Shown here one piece after another: positions 1-13,000 of a stretch of 37,195 nucleotides of DNA. This DNA comes from Chlamydomonas sphaeroides (Eukaryota > Chlorophyta > Chlorophyceae > Chlamydomonadales > Chlamydomonadaceae), in NCBI GenBank assembly GCA_001662425.1, contig BDDC01000563.1, positions 9,638 through 46,832 on the forward strand. The letters run 5' to 3'. How positions within the stretch are numbered: the first letter of the stretch is position 1; every line of letters starts with the position of its first letter. The translations under genes and the position numbers were made by a program. Under the pieces are notes generated by a model that worked only from the letters and a program-made list of their open reading frames with translations, was not told the origin of the DNA and searched no databases.

Positions 1-3000
1 GCTGGCGCCGGGCTCGGCGCTCAGCAGTGCATCCGCCGCCGCCCAGCGCTGCCACACCGACGCCCTGCACGCCGGAGGCTGGCGGCCGCCATTCCACGAC
101 ACCGCCGCCGCGGCCGCCGCCGCCGCTGGCACCGACAGGGCATGCCATGCCGCCTCGACGGCAGCGCCGAGGACTTCCGGCGCGTCGCTGCGGGGTCCGC
201 CGCCACCTCCAGCGGCGGCGCCGTCGGCGACAGGCGCGTCGACTGATCCCATGCGAAGAACCAGCCGCAGCCCCTCGGCGGCCACGCAGACTAGAAGGTG
301 CCGCACTGACGCGTCCTGCGCGGCGGTGGCTGCCGCCGTCACCAACAGCCGCGCCGCCAGCTGCTCAGCCAGCTCCGCCGCAACGGCGCGGAACCTGCCG
401 ACGGCCGCCGGCGTCACGCCGGCGGCGACCCGCTCAGGCGCCCCGGCGGCGCCGCCGGGCCGGTCCTGCAGCAGGGCGTCCGCGACGGCGGCCCAGTTGG
501 TGCAGACGCAGCGCCGGCTGCCACTCCATGCAGACTGCGGGGCAGGCACAGGAGGACATGGGCGGTCAGGGGGCGTTGAGCGTTGGGGCCTAAGTGGAAC
601 CACATACGGTGACGACAAGGTCTGCAGCGCTCGAGCCTGCGCGGGGCCCCGTGTTTGCAGCCGAGGCCTCCGGTGCTCTGGTCGCCGGCGGCCACCCTCA
701 CCTGCTGCTGCGGGCTGAGCCCCGGCGGCGGCCCCTCGCGGTCGAGCCCCGTGGCGGCGGCGGCGGCCGGGCCCAGCAGCAGCGCCAGCGGGCAGCGCCA
801 CACGTGGGTCTGGGTAAGCGGAAGGTGGAGGGGACGGCGGCAGGTTGAGGTACGTGAGTCGAGCTCCCGGTCATCGAGCTGCTCAGTTGAGTGTTATTGC
901 TGCATCGCAGCTGCCTCCACCTGAGCCATACTAGCAACCGCGTGGGCGAGGCAGGGTGGGTCCAGGCCGCAAGCCCTCTAGCCGACCCCAACCCGCAAGG
1001 CCACGCCTACCCTCAGCCACTTGTGCACCACTGCGGCCATCTCCTCCACCTGTTGGGGCCGGGCGGCAGCAGCGGAGGGGCCCGGTAGGACAAGGGCGGC
1101 ACACACGAGGGGCAAGCAGACGAGGGCGCCACAAAGCACGCTGCCGCGGCTGCCGCGCCAGCAGAGGGGCAGATGTGCACAGCAGATACGCCTTCGCTGC
1201 AGGTTATTTGCAAGGCGGCACCGGCAGGTGGCCTCTGCCGCGCCGCGCCAAGCCGCCCTGCACCCACCCGCTCCGCTGCGCTTGTGGCAGCGGTCGCGCC
1301 GTCAACGCCACCGGCCAGTGCGCGTGCCGGGTCACCGGTGCCGTTGGCGCCGGCGGCGCAGCTGCCCGGGAGGGGCTCGGTCTCAGCGTCGCCTGGGTTG
1401 CCAGCATCCGTGGCTTGGCACCGCTCCTCGCACACCAGCACCTGGTGGGTGAGCATGGAGCGGCGGCGGCGGCACAGCGTTTGTTGGCAGGCAGGGCATG
1501 TGAGCTGCCAGGGAAGCATGGGGTGGTGGGGGCCCTCCCAGCAGGGCTGCAGGCACGGGCGCAAGGGGAACAGGGAGGGAGGACTGGCGCAGAGGACCAG
1601 CCCGGCTGTGGGGCGGGCGCAGGCGGCGGCCTGCACTCAGCCCGGGACCCAAGCCTAGGTTCCCCGCTTCGCAATCGCACCACACACAGGAGCGCCACCC
1701 GCTTGCGGAGCCGCTCCACACCCTCAGCCGTCAACCCCGGCGCCAGCTCGCCGCCGCCGCCGCTGCCGCCGCCGCTCTCGCTGCGGTCGCCCCTGGCCAC
1801 GACGCCGTCAAGGCCGCCGGCGCCCGCAGCCTCGCCATCGGCCGAAGGTAGGGCGCTGGCAGGCAGCGCGCCGCTGTTGGTCCTGGCGGCCACTGCAACG
1901 CTGCTTGTGACGCCATCGTTGCTGTGGCTGCCCGACACGCGATGCAGCGACGGCGCAGAGGCCGTCGCCGCCGCCGTCGCCGCGGCCGACCCCGCAAGGA
2001 GCGCCGCCGCGGCAATGTCGCTGCCATTGCCGCCCTGGCGGCCCCAGCCAGGGCGCGGGCGCGCCTCCATCGGGGTTTGGGTTTGGGCAGCAGCCTCGGG
2101 ACCAGGGACCGGTTGCGTTGCCTGCGCGCCGCCCCAAGACCCCGCCGCCGTCACAGCCGCGGCGGCCGCAGCGACGGCGGCGGTGGCTTCCGTTGCTGCC
2201 ATCGACGCGGTGGCGGCGGCGGCGCCGTCGGGTGGCGGTTGGTTGATATGCAGCAGCAGCTGCCGTTGCTGCTGCCGCTTGGCTAGCCATGCGTCGAGGT
2301 CCGAGGGCTGAGACAGGGAGGACGACAGCAGGCGCGACATCGCGCCGCCACAACCCGCGTCGCTGAGCCGCGGCGGTGGAACTGCGGCAGCGCCGTCAGG
2401 CCCGGTAGCGGCCGCGGCCGCTGCGCCTGGGCCCGCGGTGAAGCCCAGCGGCACCGGCGCGCTGTCTTGAGCGTTGGCGGCGCCAAAGGAGTGGTTGGCC
2501 CCCAGCAGGCGCCCAGTGGGTGAGCTGACGGCGGGGCCACCTGCGAGGCGCATGCGTCGTTCGGCGCGGCGGCGAGCAGCGCCCGGTCAGCGCCACGGAC
2601 ATGCGAGCAGGTGCATGCGGCGACGTGGGTCTGGCAGCAGCCCAGCCCCAACACCTCGTGCTTAACGCCTTCCTTGAGAGTCCACACTCGCAGCGACGCC
2701 CACACCCGCAGCCATGCCCCGAGGCCCAGCTGCCAAATCCCCTCACCACGCGCCCGCACCTGGCAGAACCCCGCCAGCAGCTCCACGCGCTGCGGCGTAC
2801 GTCGTCCGCAAGCCCCAGCCAGGGTGCCGTCGAAGCCCCATGCCAGCGACGCCCGACCGCTCCGCCGCCGCCGCGGCGCCGCCGCCGCCTAGCTGCAGCG
2901 GCAAGCCCCACGGCGGCGGCAGCGGCGGCGGCCCCGCCGCGGCGCCGCAGGCGTCCCAGGCGCCAGCGGGCACGCTTGCAGCCCGGCCGAGGCCGTGGCC

Positions 3001-5859
3001 GGGCGTCGAGGCGGCGGGGGCGACGGCGCCGCCGCTGCCTGGGTCGCCGCCGCTGAGGCTGTGCTGCTCCGATGCCCTCCGAGGGAAGCCCTGCAGCACG
3101 AGCCTTGGCGCCGAGACGCTGGGCGGCGCTGTGTGGTCCGGATGCTGTAGGGCGTGGCTGGTAACCGGCTGCAGCGGACGAGCGTGCGGCGGCGGCTCCT
3201 GTGGGCGAGCGTGTGAGCGCCCCTGAGGGTGCTGCTGCTGGTGCAGCGGCGGCCGTGGCGGCAGCCCGTGTTGCGCCAGCGCCTCGCGCGCCTCGCTGCC
3301 GCCGGCCGCCGCGTCGGCGGCAGCGCCTGGCAGCGGGTCTGCTGTATCATGTCGGATTGCAGCTATGAGAGCGTCGTTGTCGAGATCGCCCAGCTGGCCG
3401 AGATCCAGATCCAGGTCCAGCGGATCCACATCATCCACGTGGCCCAGCGCCGCCAGCACGCTGTCGAGATCTGCCCCCATCAGGCGGTCGACGCCACCGC
3501 CGCCGGCATCTGCGCCGCCGCCCGCGCCGCCCAAGCCAGGCACACCGGCGGCGGATGCACCTCCGCCGCCGTATTGCTGCAGCGCCTTACGCTGCGCGGC
3601 TGGCGCGGCCGGAGCCCGGCTGCCCCGGCCCCGGCCCGTGCCCTGGGCGCGGCCTACGCCGGCGCTGGAGCAGGCCTCGCAATAGATGCCCTCCCCGCCG
3701 CTCGGGCCGCCCTGCGTCACGGTCCAGCGCGCGGTGCGCTGCACGCCGCAGTGCGCACAGCAGCGGAAGTCCACGACGAGCACACGGCGCGGCCGCCGCG
3801 CGTCGCTCGGCTGCGGCGCGGCCGAGGCCGGGTCCTGCGGCGGCGCGGCCTGGGGCTGGCAGCGGAGCCGCCATAGCGTGCGCCTGTGGTGCGGGTCGCC
3901 CGCGTGCAGCGGCCGCAGGCTGCGCGGCGTGAAGGCGTTGATCATGTCGTTCGACATGGCCTCGTCAGCTGCCGTACTGGGCGCCGTTCCCCGGCTGCAG
4001 CGAGGCGACGCGCTGGCGCCGCGGGGCTGCGGCGCTGGCGGCGGCGCCAGCGCCTGCTTCTGCTGTGCCTGGATCAGCTGCGGCTCCTGCGTCTGCGGGG
4101 AGGGCTCCTGCTGCGCCCTGGAGCTAGCGACGTGCTGGCCAGCGACCAGGTGCTTGATCACCGGCGGCGGCCGCTTTTCGCGGGGCACCCTGTCGCCCGG
4201 CCTGCGCGCGAGGCCCTTGACGCCCGTGCGCCGCTGGGTTGCGGAGCCACTCGCCGCCTTGCCGCTGCGGCCGCGCGTAGAGCCCGACTTCACCCTGGAG
4301 CCGCCGCCCTCGGAGGCGGACCCCGAATTGCCCTCGCGCCAGTCCTCCTCCTGCCAGTCCTCGTCCCGCTCCTCGACGGCCAAGCGGCGGCGCGGCCGCT
4401 TGGTGCCCGCTAGCGGCCGCTGCGAGGCGCTGGGCTGCTCGCTGACGGGCTGCTGCTGCGCCTGCTGCGCCGGCGGCGGCTGCAGCGCCGGCGCCGGATG
4501 TGCGTCGTGGCGGCGGCGCGGCTCGGGCCGCGGTTGAGGCGATGGCGGCTCGGCGGCCGCAGCCGCTGCTGCGGCCGCTGCAGCAGCCACGATGGCGGCG
4601 GCGGCGGCCGGCTCGACCGGTAGAAGCACGTCCAGCTCGCCCAGCAGAAGCATCTTGCGAGGCGGTCGTCCGATACCCGGACCCGGTGCCGTCGCTGCCG
4701 AGCGCTGCCTCGCCGCTGGCGGCTCGAATCCGGACAGCAGCGCTGTCTGCGCCGCTGCCCCTGCGGCTACCCTACCGCGCTTGGCCGCAGGTGGCTGGCC
4801 CGCGGCACCGCCAGGGGCTGCGCCCGCTTGCGGGCCGGCAGGGTGCGCGTTGGCAGCCGCCACCGGGGCGGTGCATGCGACTGCAACAGCGGCGGCGCTG
4901 GGGGCTGGAGCGGACCGGTCGGCCTGGAGCGCTCTGCGCAGCGCGTTGACGAGGGCGCCGCCAGGGCCGTCGGCGCTGGGCCCGGCTGCTGCTGCTGCTC
5001 CTGCTGCCAGGCATGCTGCTAGGCCGGCTGATGCTGCGCTGGGTGTGCGATTTGCGTCGCGCGGAGCCGACAGGTCCGTGCCAGAGGGGAGGGAGCAGCC
5101 GTTGCTTGGCTGCTGCGGGTGCAGCGGGGCCGGCAAGGACGTCTCGCCCGAAGGCGGCGTAGCGGCGCTTGCTGGAGCGCCTCGCATGTGTGGCCGCCGC
5201 GCTGCGGCTGGCGGCACCGAGGAGGGCGCAGGCGCGTCATCATCGGACGCGTGGCCGGGGCCCGACGCGCCGCTGCCCGTTGCGCTGCCATCCGCTCGGC
5301 GGCTGCCGGTGGCAGCGGCCGGCGATGAACCCGCCACACGCATGTTGGCCGTCGACGCGGATGCCCCGCTACTTGGAAGGAACCCGTCACACAGCTGATC
5401 AGAGCTCAGTGGCGATTCAGAGGGAGTTGGCGCGCTGCGCGGCAAGCCGGCCTGGCCTGGGAGCAGAGCCGCTGGGGGCATAGCTGGTGGGACGGTACCG
5501 CCTGAGCCGTTGGGAACTCCGGTGTCACGTTCCCGCAAGACAGAAGTTGTGGACGTTGCGGTGCATAACGATGCTGACAAAAGGGCCGAATCGCCACCTG
5601 CGACGCCGCGCACAGCGACACGGGAGACCGTCAATGAGTTCGCCAGGCGCACCTCATGGACGCCAGAGCTGTGCAGATAATAGCGTATGGGCCTTCCATG
5701 TGTGAACGCGGTAGCTGTAGGCGGTCGAGGATGCCACGCACACGGCACAAGCTGTGCTCTATAACGAGCTCCTTCCTGCCGGCCCCAGCGCACACGTGAC
5801 CCACCAGCAAAGTAATCGTGCCTCCCGTCGACTCTCCAGGAGGTCCGCTCCTCAACCAT
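1..5859 (-). CDS. Gene A: GATA-like zinc-finger protein with a novel C-terminal domain (3' end outside window)
   Basis: Phase-consistent exons: 5859-2760, 2540-1681, 1441-1268, 1049-1011, 809-702 and 534 to the left edge, giving about 1,605 residues before truncation. Exon 1 has one GATA-like finger (about residues 698-731, C-x2-C-x22-C-x2-C with a TARW core). An acidic/leucine patch with LDLDLD follows near 3330-3490. The rest is Ala/Gly/Pro/Gln-rich. The last four exons match Genes B and C in order: a variable exon (VLVCEERCQA), a 39-nt exon (VEEMAAVVHKWLR), the 108-nt HVWRCPLALLLGP exon, and a last exon with SAWSG, NWAAVADAL, GVTPAAVGRFR and EGLRLVLRMG. The first junction (CCAG/GTGCGG to TCGCAG/GTGG) keeps frame at phase 1, placing 2541-2759 in an intron. 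The start is uncertain: Met at 5859 is the longest, and Met at 5478 is equally plausible because 5480-5859 is less GC-rich. Probably a nuclear DNA-binding protein, inferred from the finger only. Confidence 0.68.
702..809 (-). repeat. Hyperconserved 108-nt exon, copy in Gene A
   Basis: Encodes 36 residues from THVWRCPLALLLGP to PQQQ, flanked by a CAG acceptor (CTTACCCAG) and a GTGAGG donor, phase 0 on both sides. It differs from the Gene C copy at about 4 of 108 bases, including synonymous sites, while the neighbouring introns and exons do not align at DNA level. Confidence 0.85.
3667..3764 (-). other. GATA-like zinc finger of Gene A
   Basis: Cysteine pattern C-A-H-C, 22 residues, then C-E-A-C, with a TARW core after the first pair. 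This resembles type IV zinc fingers, but the loop is longer than the 17-20 residues usual in GATA factors and longer than the 19 seen in most fingers of this window. It is the only finger I find in Gene A, whereas C has five GATA-like fingers plus two other cysteine modules. Confidence 0.65.
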
Positions 5860-7036
5860 GAACGGCGAGCGCAGAGCCTGCGGCCCCCCGGGACCGTGGC
5901 AGCTCTCGCTCCAGCATTAGTGTAGTTAAGATGCGTGCTGCTGGGGCTGAAACGTCCAATTTATCCCGTTGTCGCAAAATCGGGGGCCTGGCGTGTCGCG
6001 AGCTGTGGGCCGGAATCGCGCGTCTGTGATGAAAGTATTCCTTGGAAGGACGTGCGATGCACTGTGACGCCTTTGGATAGACCAATTTTAATATTGTCTA
6101 CGATTAGCCTCTGGCCGTTGCGTGTGCTCTGTGTGCTATAGCGTAGGTTGGGGGCCAGAATAGTTAGAACAGGTGGGGTAGGCCGCACATCGTGAAGTCC
6201 CCACACATTGTTTCGCCCCCCCCTTCGCCACAGCCCACAGGGGCGGAGGCAGCAAGACGGCCCTGGTCATAAGGATGCAGACACCAACATGGCGCTTGCC
6301 AGGATGCCATAGTAACGACGTCGCTGTACGGCTGTTCGAGGGGCAGCCGGGGCGGGCCCCGCCCTGCCCCGCGGGGGTGCTGGCGAGGGTTGTGGGGGGC
6401 GGGGCAAGACTGGAGGCAAGAGAGGGAGGAGACTTGGCCCCAACCACTTCCTTGCGCGTACCACGCACACAGCGCTTTTGAGTGGCAACAAGCGAGCGGC
6501 ACAACTACTCGTCCAGCCAATGCAGGCGCTCGCTGAAGTTCCCTTCCATGAAACGGGCACATCGACTCTATAGACTGCGCTTGCGTGTGACGTTGATGTA
6601 GCCTTGATGCGCTTTGAGAGGGACGCCGAGGAGGCTTCGGAATTGTTTGGCAATGGCGACGTCAGGTGCGGCAGGTGCGGCGCTGGCAGTGCAAGTCTTA
6701 GGAATCTGATTGCAAGCGCTGGCGTTTGCGAACTCTTGCTTGGTGCCACACCCGGGAAAACAACCCTGGAAATGCCCAACGCCCAGTTGGAGACCGCACC
6801 TGAAGCTTGCGCTCTGGACCATGCCCTATGTATAGCAATTAGCCTTTGCACCCTTGCAGCCGCTTCACGAGCTGCGCCATTCGCGCGGCAGCCGCTCCGC
6901 GCCTGCCCTTTTTGACCCACGCTGACGCCGTCCCACGATGCTCGTCTGCATTGTTGCGCTGGGGCACAACGGGGCCCACGCTGCCTTGGCCGGACTTCGC
7001 CACCCCACCCATCCCCCTGCCCGAAACAGCTACACG
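5860..7036. promoter_or_regulatory. Divergent intergenic region between Gene A and ATG9
   Basis: About 1.2 kb without a convincing coding exon. Around 5900-6180 it is clearly less GC-rich than the genes (for example TTTTAATATTG near 6087), and it becomes GC-rich again towards 6350. It should contain the promoters and 5' untranslated regions of both divergent genes. I recognise no specific factor-binding site. Short open frames here have no recognisable similarity and are not called as genes. Confidence 0.45.
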
Positions 7037-10000
7037 ATGGACGCGCCCGGAGCGGCTCCTCCCCACAGCCGCGCCCACGACGGCGACGGCCGCGATATGG
7101 ATCGGGAGCGCGAACAGTTTGAGCTGGAGACGCCGCTGCTCGCGGGCGGCGAGAGCTACGAGTTTGCGGCGCTCGCAAACCTGGACCAGTTCTTCACGCG
7201 CGTCTACAGGTCAGCCGCATGAGCACGACGCTCAGCGTCCCAGCACAGGAGCGGGACTGGGGGGCCCTGCCCGCCGCTTCCCAGGCCAACGGCCTGGGCC
7301 CTGTGGCCACGCGTGCGCCGCGCGGCGGCCCTGCCCCTCCGCCCCGCCAGGCGCGCAGCATCAGCGGTACTGCGCATGCCGCCGGCCCCCGCCCCGGCCC
7401 CGGCCCCGGAAGCCCCCGGGGGCTGCGGCCGTCACCTAGTCGCCTTGCCGCCGCTCCCCGCTCCCCTCCCCTTCCCAGCCTCCCTGCCCTGCCGCTCCCG
7501 GTGCCCCTCCCTGCCCGCCCCCTTGCCCGCCCCCTTGCCCCGCAGGTACTGGCACGGCCGCGGCCTGCGCTGCCTGCTGCTGTCGGGCGCGCTGAACCTG
7601 CTGGCGCTGGCCTTCACGTGCGCCTTCTCCACCTTCCTGCTGCTGTGTGGGTAGCGCCCCCGCCCGGGGGAGGGGGGCGCGCGTTGCCAGGACGGACCGG
7701 GCTGCGGGGTCACGGCGGGCATGGCTATGGCTATGGCGCGGGAATGCGGGCTTGCGGGCGGCGGAACCCGGGCCGTTATGCCGCGCCGCACGCTGCCGAC
7801 CGCCGGCACACGCTGCGGGCCGCCGGCACCGTTGCTTGTGTAGGCGCTCCTGGCAGCAAACGGCGCCCGCGCTAGGGAGCGGGCACCCACCCGACTGGTC
7901 CCGCTGTTGCCTGCTGGCATCCTGGTGATGCCCTGGCCGCTGACCCCAACCTCCTGCACCCCAAACGCTCCCAATACTTCTGTCCTGCCCCTTCCCCCAG
8001 TCATCGACTGGCGCGCGCTGCATGCCGAGTGCCTGGCGCCAAAGACGGGCGGCGGCGGCGGCGAGGCGGCGGGGGCGGCGGGTGCGATCGGCAGCCGCGG
8101 GAGCGGCGGGTGGCATGATGGCGGGGAGCGGGGTTGCGGGGCAGGCACCCCTGGCTCACCAGGGCTTGTGCGGGGAGGGGCGGTGCGGTGCATGGATCGC
8201 CATGCGCGTGCTGATCGCGCGCGCCTGAGTAGGGCAGCGCGCGCGCAGGGGCGAGCCACCACGCGCCACCGCTGCTCGGGTCTCAGCGGCGGGGCCCGTT
8301 CTCGGCAGGCCCCGCCTTCCTACCCCTGCACGTGCGGCATGCCCCTGCGCACATGCCCCATGCACTATGCCGCCCGCGCCCCTGCGCCTCCCTCCCTCCC
8401 GCCGCACAGCAGGCGGCAGCTGCGACCTGGCCGCGGTGGCGCTGGACCGGCGGCCGCTGCTGGGCCGCGGGCTGGGCGCCGACGTGATGGCGCTGTCCTT
8501 CCTGGCGGCCTGCGTGGCCTACCTGGGCTGGACGGCGGCGCACTACCTGGCCGAGGGCAGGGACATGGCCGAGGTGGCGCACTTTATGGCCAACAAGCTG
8601 GGCATCAGCGAGCGCCGGGTGAGGGCGCTGCCGCCGAGGCTGGGTGTGGGCCGCGTGCTGTTACCTGGGTTGGGATGCTTGGGTGGCGGTGCTGAGCTCA
8701 TCAGCGGCCCTGTGGCGGGACATGCGCGGTGCGTGCGCCGCAGCCCGGCGGCCCCCGCGCCTCCTGCTCGGCGGAGCCTTGCTCGGCGCTCGTCCGGCTG
8801 TGCCGTGCTGCCGGTCGCGTGGCTGCCCTTCTGTCGCGCCCATGGGCCTCGCCTCGCCTCGCCTACGCTTCTGCCGCGTCCGTGGAGCTCGCCTGCCCTG
8901 CCCCTTCCCGTGCCGCTGGCTCAGGTGACGGCGCTGACGTGGGGCGAGGTGGTGGCGCGGCTGGTGCTGGTGCAGCGCACCACACGGCTCAGCATCGCGC
9001 GGGACCTAGACGAGCTGGCCATCGTGGCGCGCATCATGCGCAAGGTGGGCGGGGGTCGGTGGCGGCGGCGGCGGGCGGCGGCCCGGCTTGTGCAGGCATG
9101 GGACTGCGGGTGGGTTGACAGGTGGCGGCGGCGGCGGGCGGCGGCGCACCGTGGCGCACGCAGCTGCGCTGCTTCGTGTTCGCCATTGCGCGGAGCGCAG
9201 AGCGCGGCGCACGGCGGCGGTAGGTCCGACATTGCGCGGCTGCTCACCGATCTGCTGGTGCACGGCCGCCCCTTCCGGCGCCGACTCGCAGGAGAACTAC
9301 CTCATCGCCATGATCAACCGCAACGTGCTGCAGCTGCACCTCTCGCCGCCGCCCGACGCGCCCGCGCCGCTGCGCCGCGCCATCGGCGCCGCGCTGCGCG
9401 CCACGGGCGCCGGCGGCCCCGGCTCGGGCTCGGGCTCCGGATCCGGATCCGTGCTGACCAAGACGCTCGAGTGGAACCTGCGCTGGTGCATCCTGGATCA
9501 CATGTTTGACGAGCGGTTCCGGATCCGGCCCGAGTTCTTGGACGTGGCGGCGCTGCGGCGCCGTGAGTGCGCGCGGCGTGCGCTTTTGGCGCCGACGTTA
9601 CCGGTAGCAGCCCACCAGGGCGGCCTTGGCCACACCCAGTTGACGACCCTGGACGCGTGGCATTCCCTTCCCCTGATCCCCTCTCACCCTGCGCCCCCTC
9701 CCCGCTCGGCCCCGTCCCACCCTGCGCCCCCCCAAGGCCTGCGGCTGCTGGCGCTGGCCAACGCGCTGCTGTCGCCCTGCCTGCTGCTCTTCCTGGCCGC
9801 CACCTTCTGCATGCGCAACGCGGAGCGCCTGTACCGCCACCCCGCGGCGCTGGGCAGCCGGCGCTGGAGCGGGCTGGCGGCCTGGCGCATCCGCGAGCTC
9901 AACGAGCTGCCCCACTACCTGCACCACAGGTGGCCGCGGCGGCGGCCGCTTGGGTTGGGGTGCCAGTGGGCGCACGGTCGTGTTGTGCGGGGGCGTGGGC

Positions 10001-13000
10001 ACGTCGGGGCCTGCCCCGCTGCCAGCCCTCATGCGCCTCGTCCTCCCGCCGTGTCACCACCCTGCTCCCTGCTCCCCTGCCGCCCTCCCTGCCTCCCTCC
10101 CCACCGCAGGCTGTCCGCCAGCCACGCTGCAGCGCTGCGCTACGTGGCGCAGTTCCCCTCTCACACGCTGGCGGCGCTGGCGCGCTTCCTGGCCTTTGTC
10201 ACGTAAGCCGCAGCGGGAGGAGGTTGGGGCAGGCGGGCGCAAGGGCCGGTGTGGCGGGGGAAGAATCTGGCAAGAGGAGGTGTCGCAGGGGAAGAATCTG
10301 GCAAGAGGAGGTGTCGCGGGGGAAGAATCTGGCAAGAGGAGGTGTCGCGGCTCGCGGGGTGGGGGGGGGCAAATGGGCACGAAACGGGGGTTATGCGCTC
10401 CCTCCAGCACGCTGGCCGCGGCGGCCGTGGGTTCCGTCTGCTCCTCGCCCTGCGTCCTCCACCCCGTGCCTCCTCAGCCACCACCCTGACCTCCCTCGCC
10501 CGCATCCCCCACCACCAGCGGCTCCTTCGTGGCGCTGCTGCTGTTCATGACCTTCCTGGACGAGTCGCTGCTGGAGCGGCCGCTGCTGGGGAGGCAGGTG
10601 CGTGGTCGGAGTGGGGCCGCGGCAACACATGGGGCCGGCACGTTGCGTCCCCTTGGGCTGGGCCTGCGGTCCGGGGCCGGGGCTGGGGAGGCAGGTGCGG
10701 GGGCAGAGGGCGGGAGCAGAGGGGCCAGGGCCGCAGGGGGAGCGGCCGCTGCCGGAGCGGCAGGTGGGCGGTCGAGGGTTGCGCACGAGCAAGGCGGCGG
10801 CGCGACACGTGCCCCTGGGCTTGGCCTGCGGCCTGCGGTCTGGACCCTCGCCGCGCCGCCGTGCCGCGGCCCACCCTCGCCTGCGGACTGCCGGCCGACC
10901 GCTGCTGCCCGCCTGCCGGCCCCCTGCGCAGGTGGTGTGGTGGCTGGGCACCATGACCGTGCTGCTGGCGGCCTGCAGGTGCGGCGGCCGATGGGGGGCG
11001 GCAGGGGGCAAGGTGACGGCCTTGTGGCTGCCGCCCAGCACCGCAGCCGCCATGCACCGTACGCACCGACTCCGTGCACGCCAGCAAGCCGCCCGTGACG
11101 CACGCCGCCCGTGCAACCACTCGTGCCGTACGCTTGGTTGCGCGCTACCCGCCCCCGGCCACGCAGGACGCTGCTGTCGGACGAGCCGGTTGCGTACGAC
11201 CCGGAGCGGGCGCTGGCGGAGGTGGTGTCGTACACGCACTACCTGCCGCGCCAGTGGCGGGGGCGGGCGCACACGGCCGAGGTGCAGGTGGGCGTGGGTG
11301 GGTGCTGGGACATGGCAGGGATGAAGGGCGCTGAGGTAAGGTCAGTGTGGGGCTCCAAGGCAGGCGCGCGCGGCCCCCTGGCTTCCCTGCCGCCCACGTA
11401 CCCTGCCGCCACGCTGCCCTCGCCCGCCACGCGTGTGTGTGTGAGCCCCCGGTACCCCTCCCCGCGCGCGCCCCCCCCCGCATCCCCCGTCTGCCCCCAG
11501 GCCTCCTTCCTGGCCATGTTCCGCCTCAAGGTGGCCCTCTTTGCGGAGGAGCTCGCCTCGCTGCTCACCACGCCGCTGCTGCTGGGCTTCGCGCTGCCGG
11601 CCAGCGCTGGTGCGGCCAGGGGCTGGGAGAGGGGGCTGGGAGGGGGGGCTGGGAGAGGGGGCTGGGAGAGGGGACAGGGAGAGGGGACAGGGAGAGGGGG
11701 CTGGGAGAGGGCTACTGCTGGCAGGCGGCTGTGTACTACTCATGCCGGCTCCGGCGGCCATGCCGAGCTGCAGGCAAGCATGCGCTGCGGGCGTCGCGTC
11801 TGTTCGCGTGCCTCTTACTCCCGCCCTTTCACGTCCTCCTACCTGCTATGTGCTGCATCCTGCTCGTGAGCTGGTGCCCACCTGTGTTGCCACATGGCGC
11901 ACATGCAGCTGCGTCATGGACGCGTGCGGTGCCAACGTGTGGCGCCATGCCTGGCCCCAACCCTGCGAAAGCTGTCTTGAGGGGACTGCTGGTAACCCTG
12001 AACGCAGAGGCGATTGTGGAGTTCGTGTCGACCTTCACGGTGCACGTGGAGGGGGTGGGCGACATCTGCAGCCTGGCCGCATTTGACCTCGCCCGGCACG
12101 GCAACGCCAAGTACGGCAGTCCCGTGCACGGCGACAAGGTACGGCGCGCACGTGCAGCGTGTACGGCATGCGGGCGTGGGGCAGGCCGTACGCGGCGCCG
12201 GTCCGCCCTCATCCTCAGCCACTATTGCTGCGTCTTCGATACCCCTTGTGGATAGCGTCTCGACCTAGCATCGTCATCGGCCGCCGCCGCCTTGCGCTTT
12301 ATGCCACAGCTGTGGATTCCTGCGTCCAATTGCGGGCGCCCCACCAATGCGCTCCCGGGCCTCCCGACCCAAATCCCTCAGGCGCTCCGCAGCCGGCAAG
12401 GAAAGCTCGAGAAGTCCTTTCTCACGTTCGCCGCCACCTACCCCTCCTGGGAGCCGGGGGACGTGGGCCGTCGCATGCTGGCGGCGCTGGCCGCCAAGGC
12501 AGCTGGCGGCGGCGGCGGGCCTGACGGCGGCGGCTCCGCCGCGGCCGCCGCCGCCGCCTCGTCGCCCGACGGCGGCGCGGCGGTGCCAGGGCCGCAGGGC
12601 TACCATGACAGCCCGCCCACTCAGTACCCGTACCAGGCGGCGGCGGCGGCCGGCGGCGGCGGCAAGGCTAAAGGCCTGGCGGCGCCGCCGCCGCCGCCGC
12701 TGCGACACCGGCCGCCCCTAAGCCACGCCTTGCCGCACCACGGCGTCCGGTCGTACATGAGTAACGCCACGGCCAGCCACTTCTCATCCGCAGCTGCCGG
12801 CGGCGCCGCCGCCGCGTGGCCCGGCGGCGGCTGGCCGCCGCGACGGCCGGCGGCGGCGCCACCTGCGCCGGGCGTGGGGCTCAGCCCCAGCCCCAGCGTA
12901 GCCTCCAGCCAGTTCTCGTACCTGCCGCCGCAGTACATGCAGTACTATCCCGTGCCGTACTACTACGCGGCACAGCAGCAGTACGCCCGGCACCCGGCCC

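Noticed and set aside
27..924. Several plus-strand open frames at the left edge
   Set aside because: Antisense to the last exons of Gene A, which align residue by residue with Gene C.
1443..1680. CPAC...CRRRRSML stretch just upstream of the third exon of Gene A as an extra zinc finger
   Set aside because: It lies between a phase-0 donor at 1680 and an acceptor at 1442-1443 whose exon matches the paralogues, so it is most likely intronic. Use of an alternative acceptor cannot be excluded.
2283..2786. Minus-strand frame with ELLAGFCQ and CCQTHVAACTCSH that looked like a small domain
   Set aside because: A phase-1 intron 2541-2759 with a good donor and acceptor joins the flanking Gene A exons in frame, so most of this peptide is intronic or out of frame.
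10256..10349. CRISPR-like regular repeat
   Set aside because: Three directly abutting 31-bp copies without spacers, inside a eukaryotic intron: a minisatellite.
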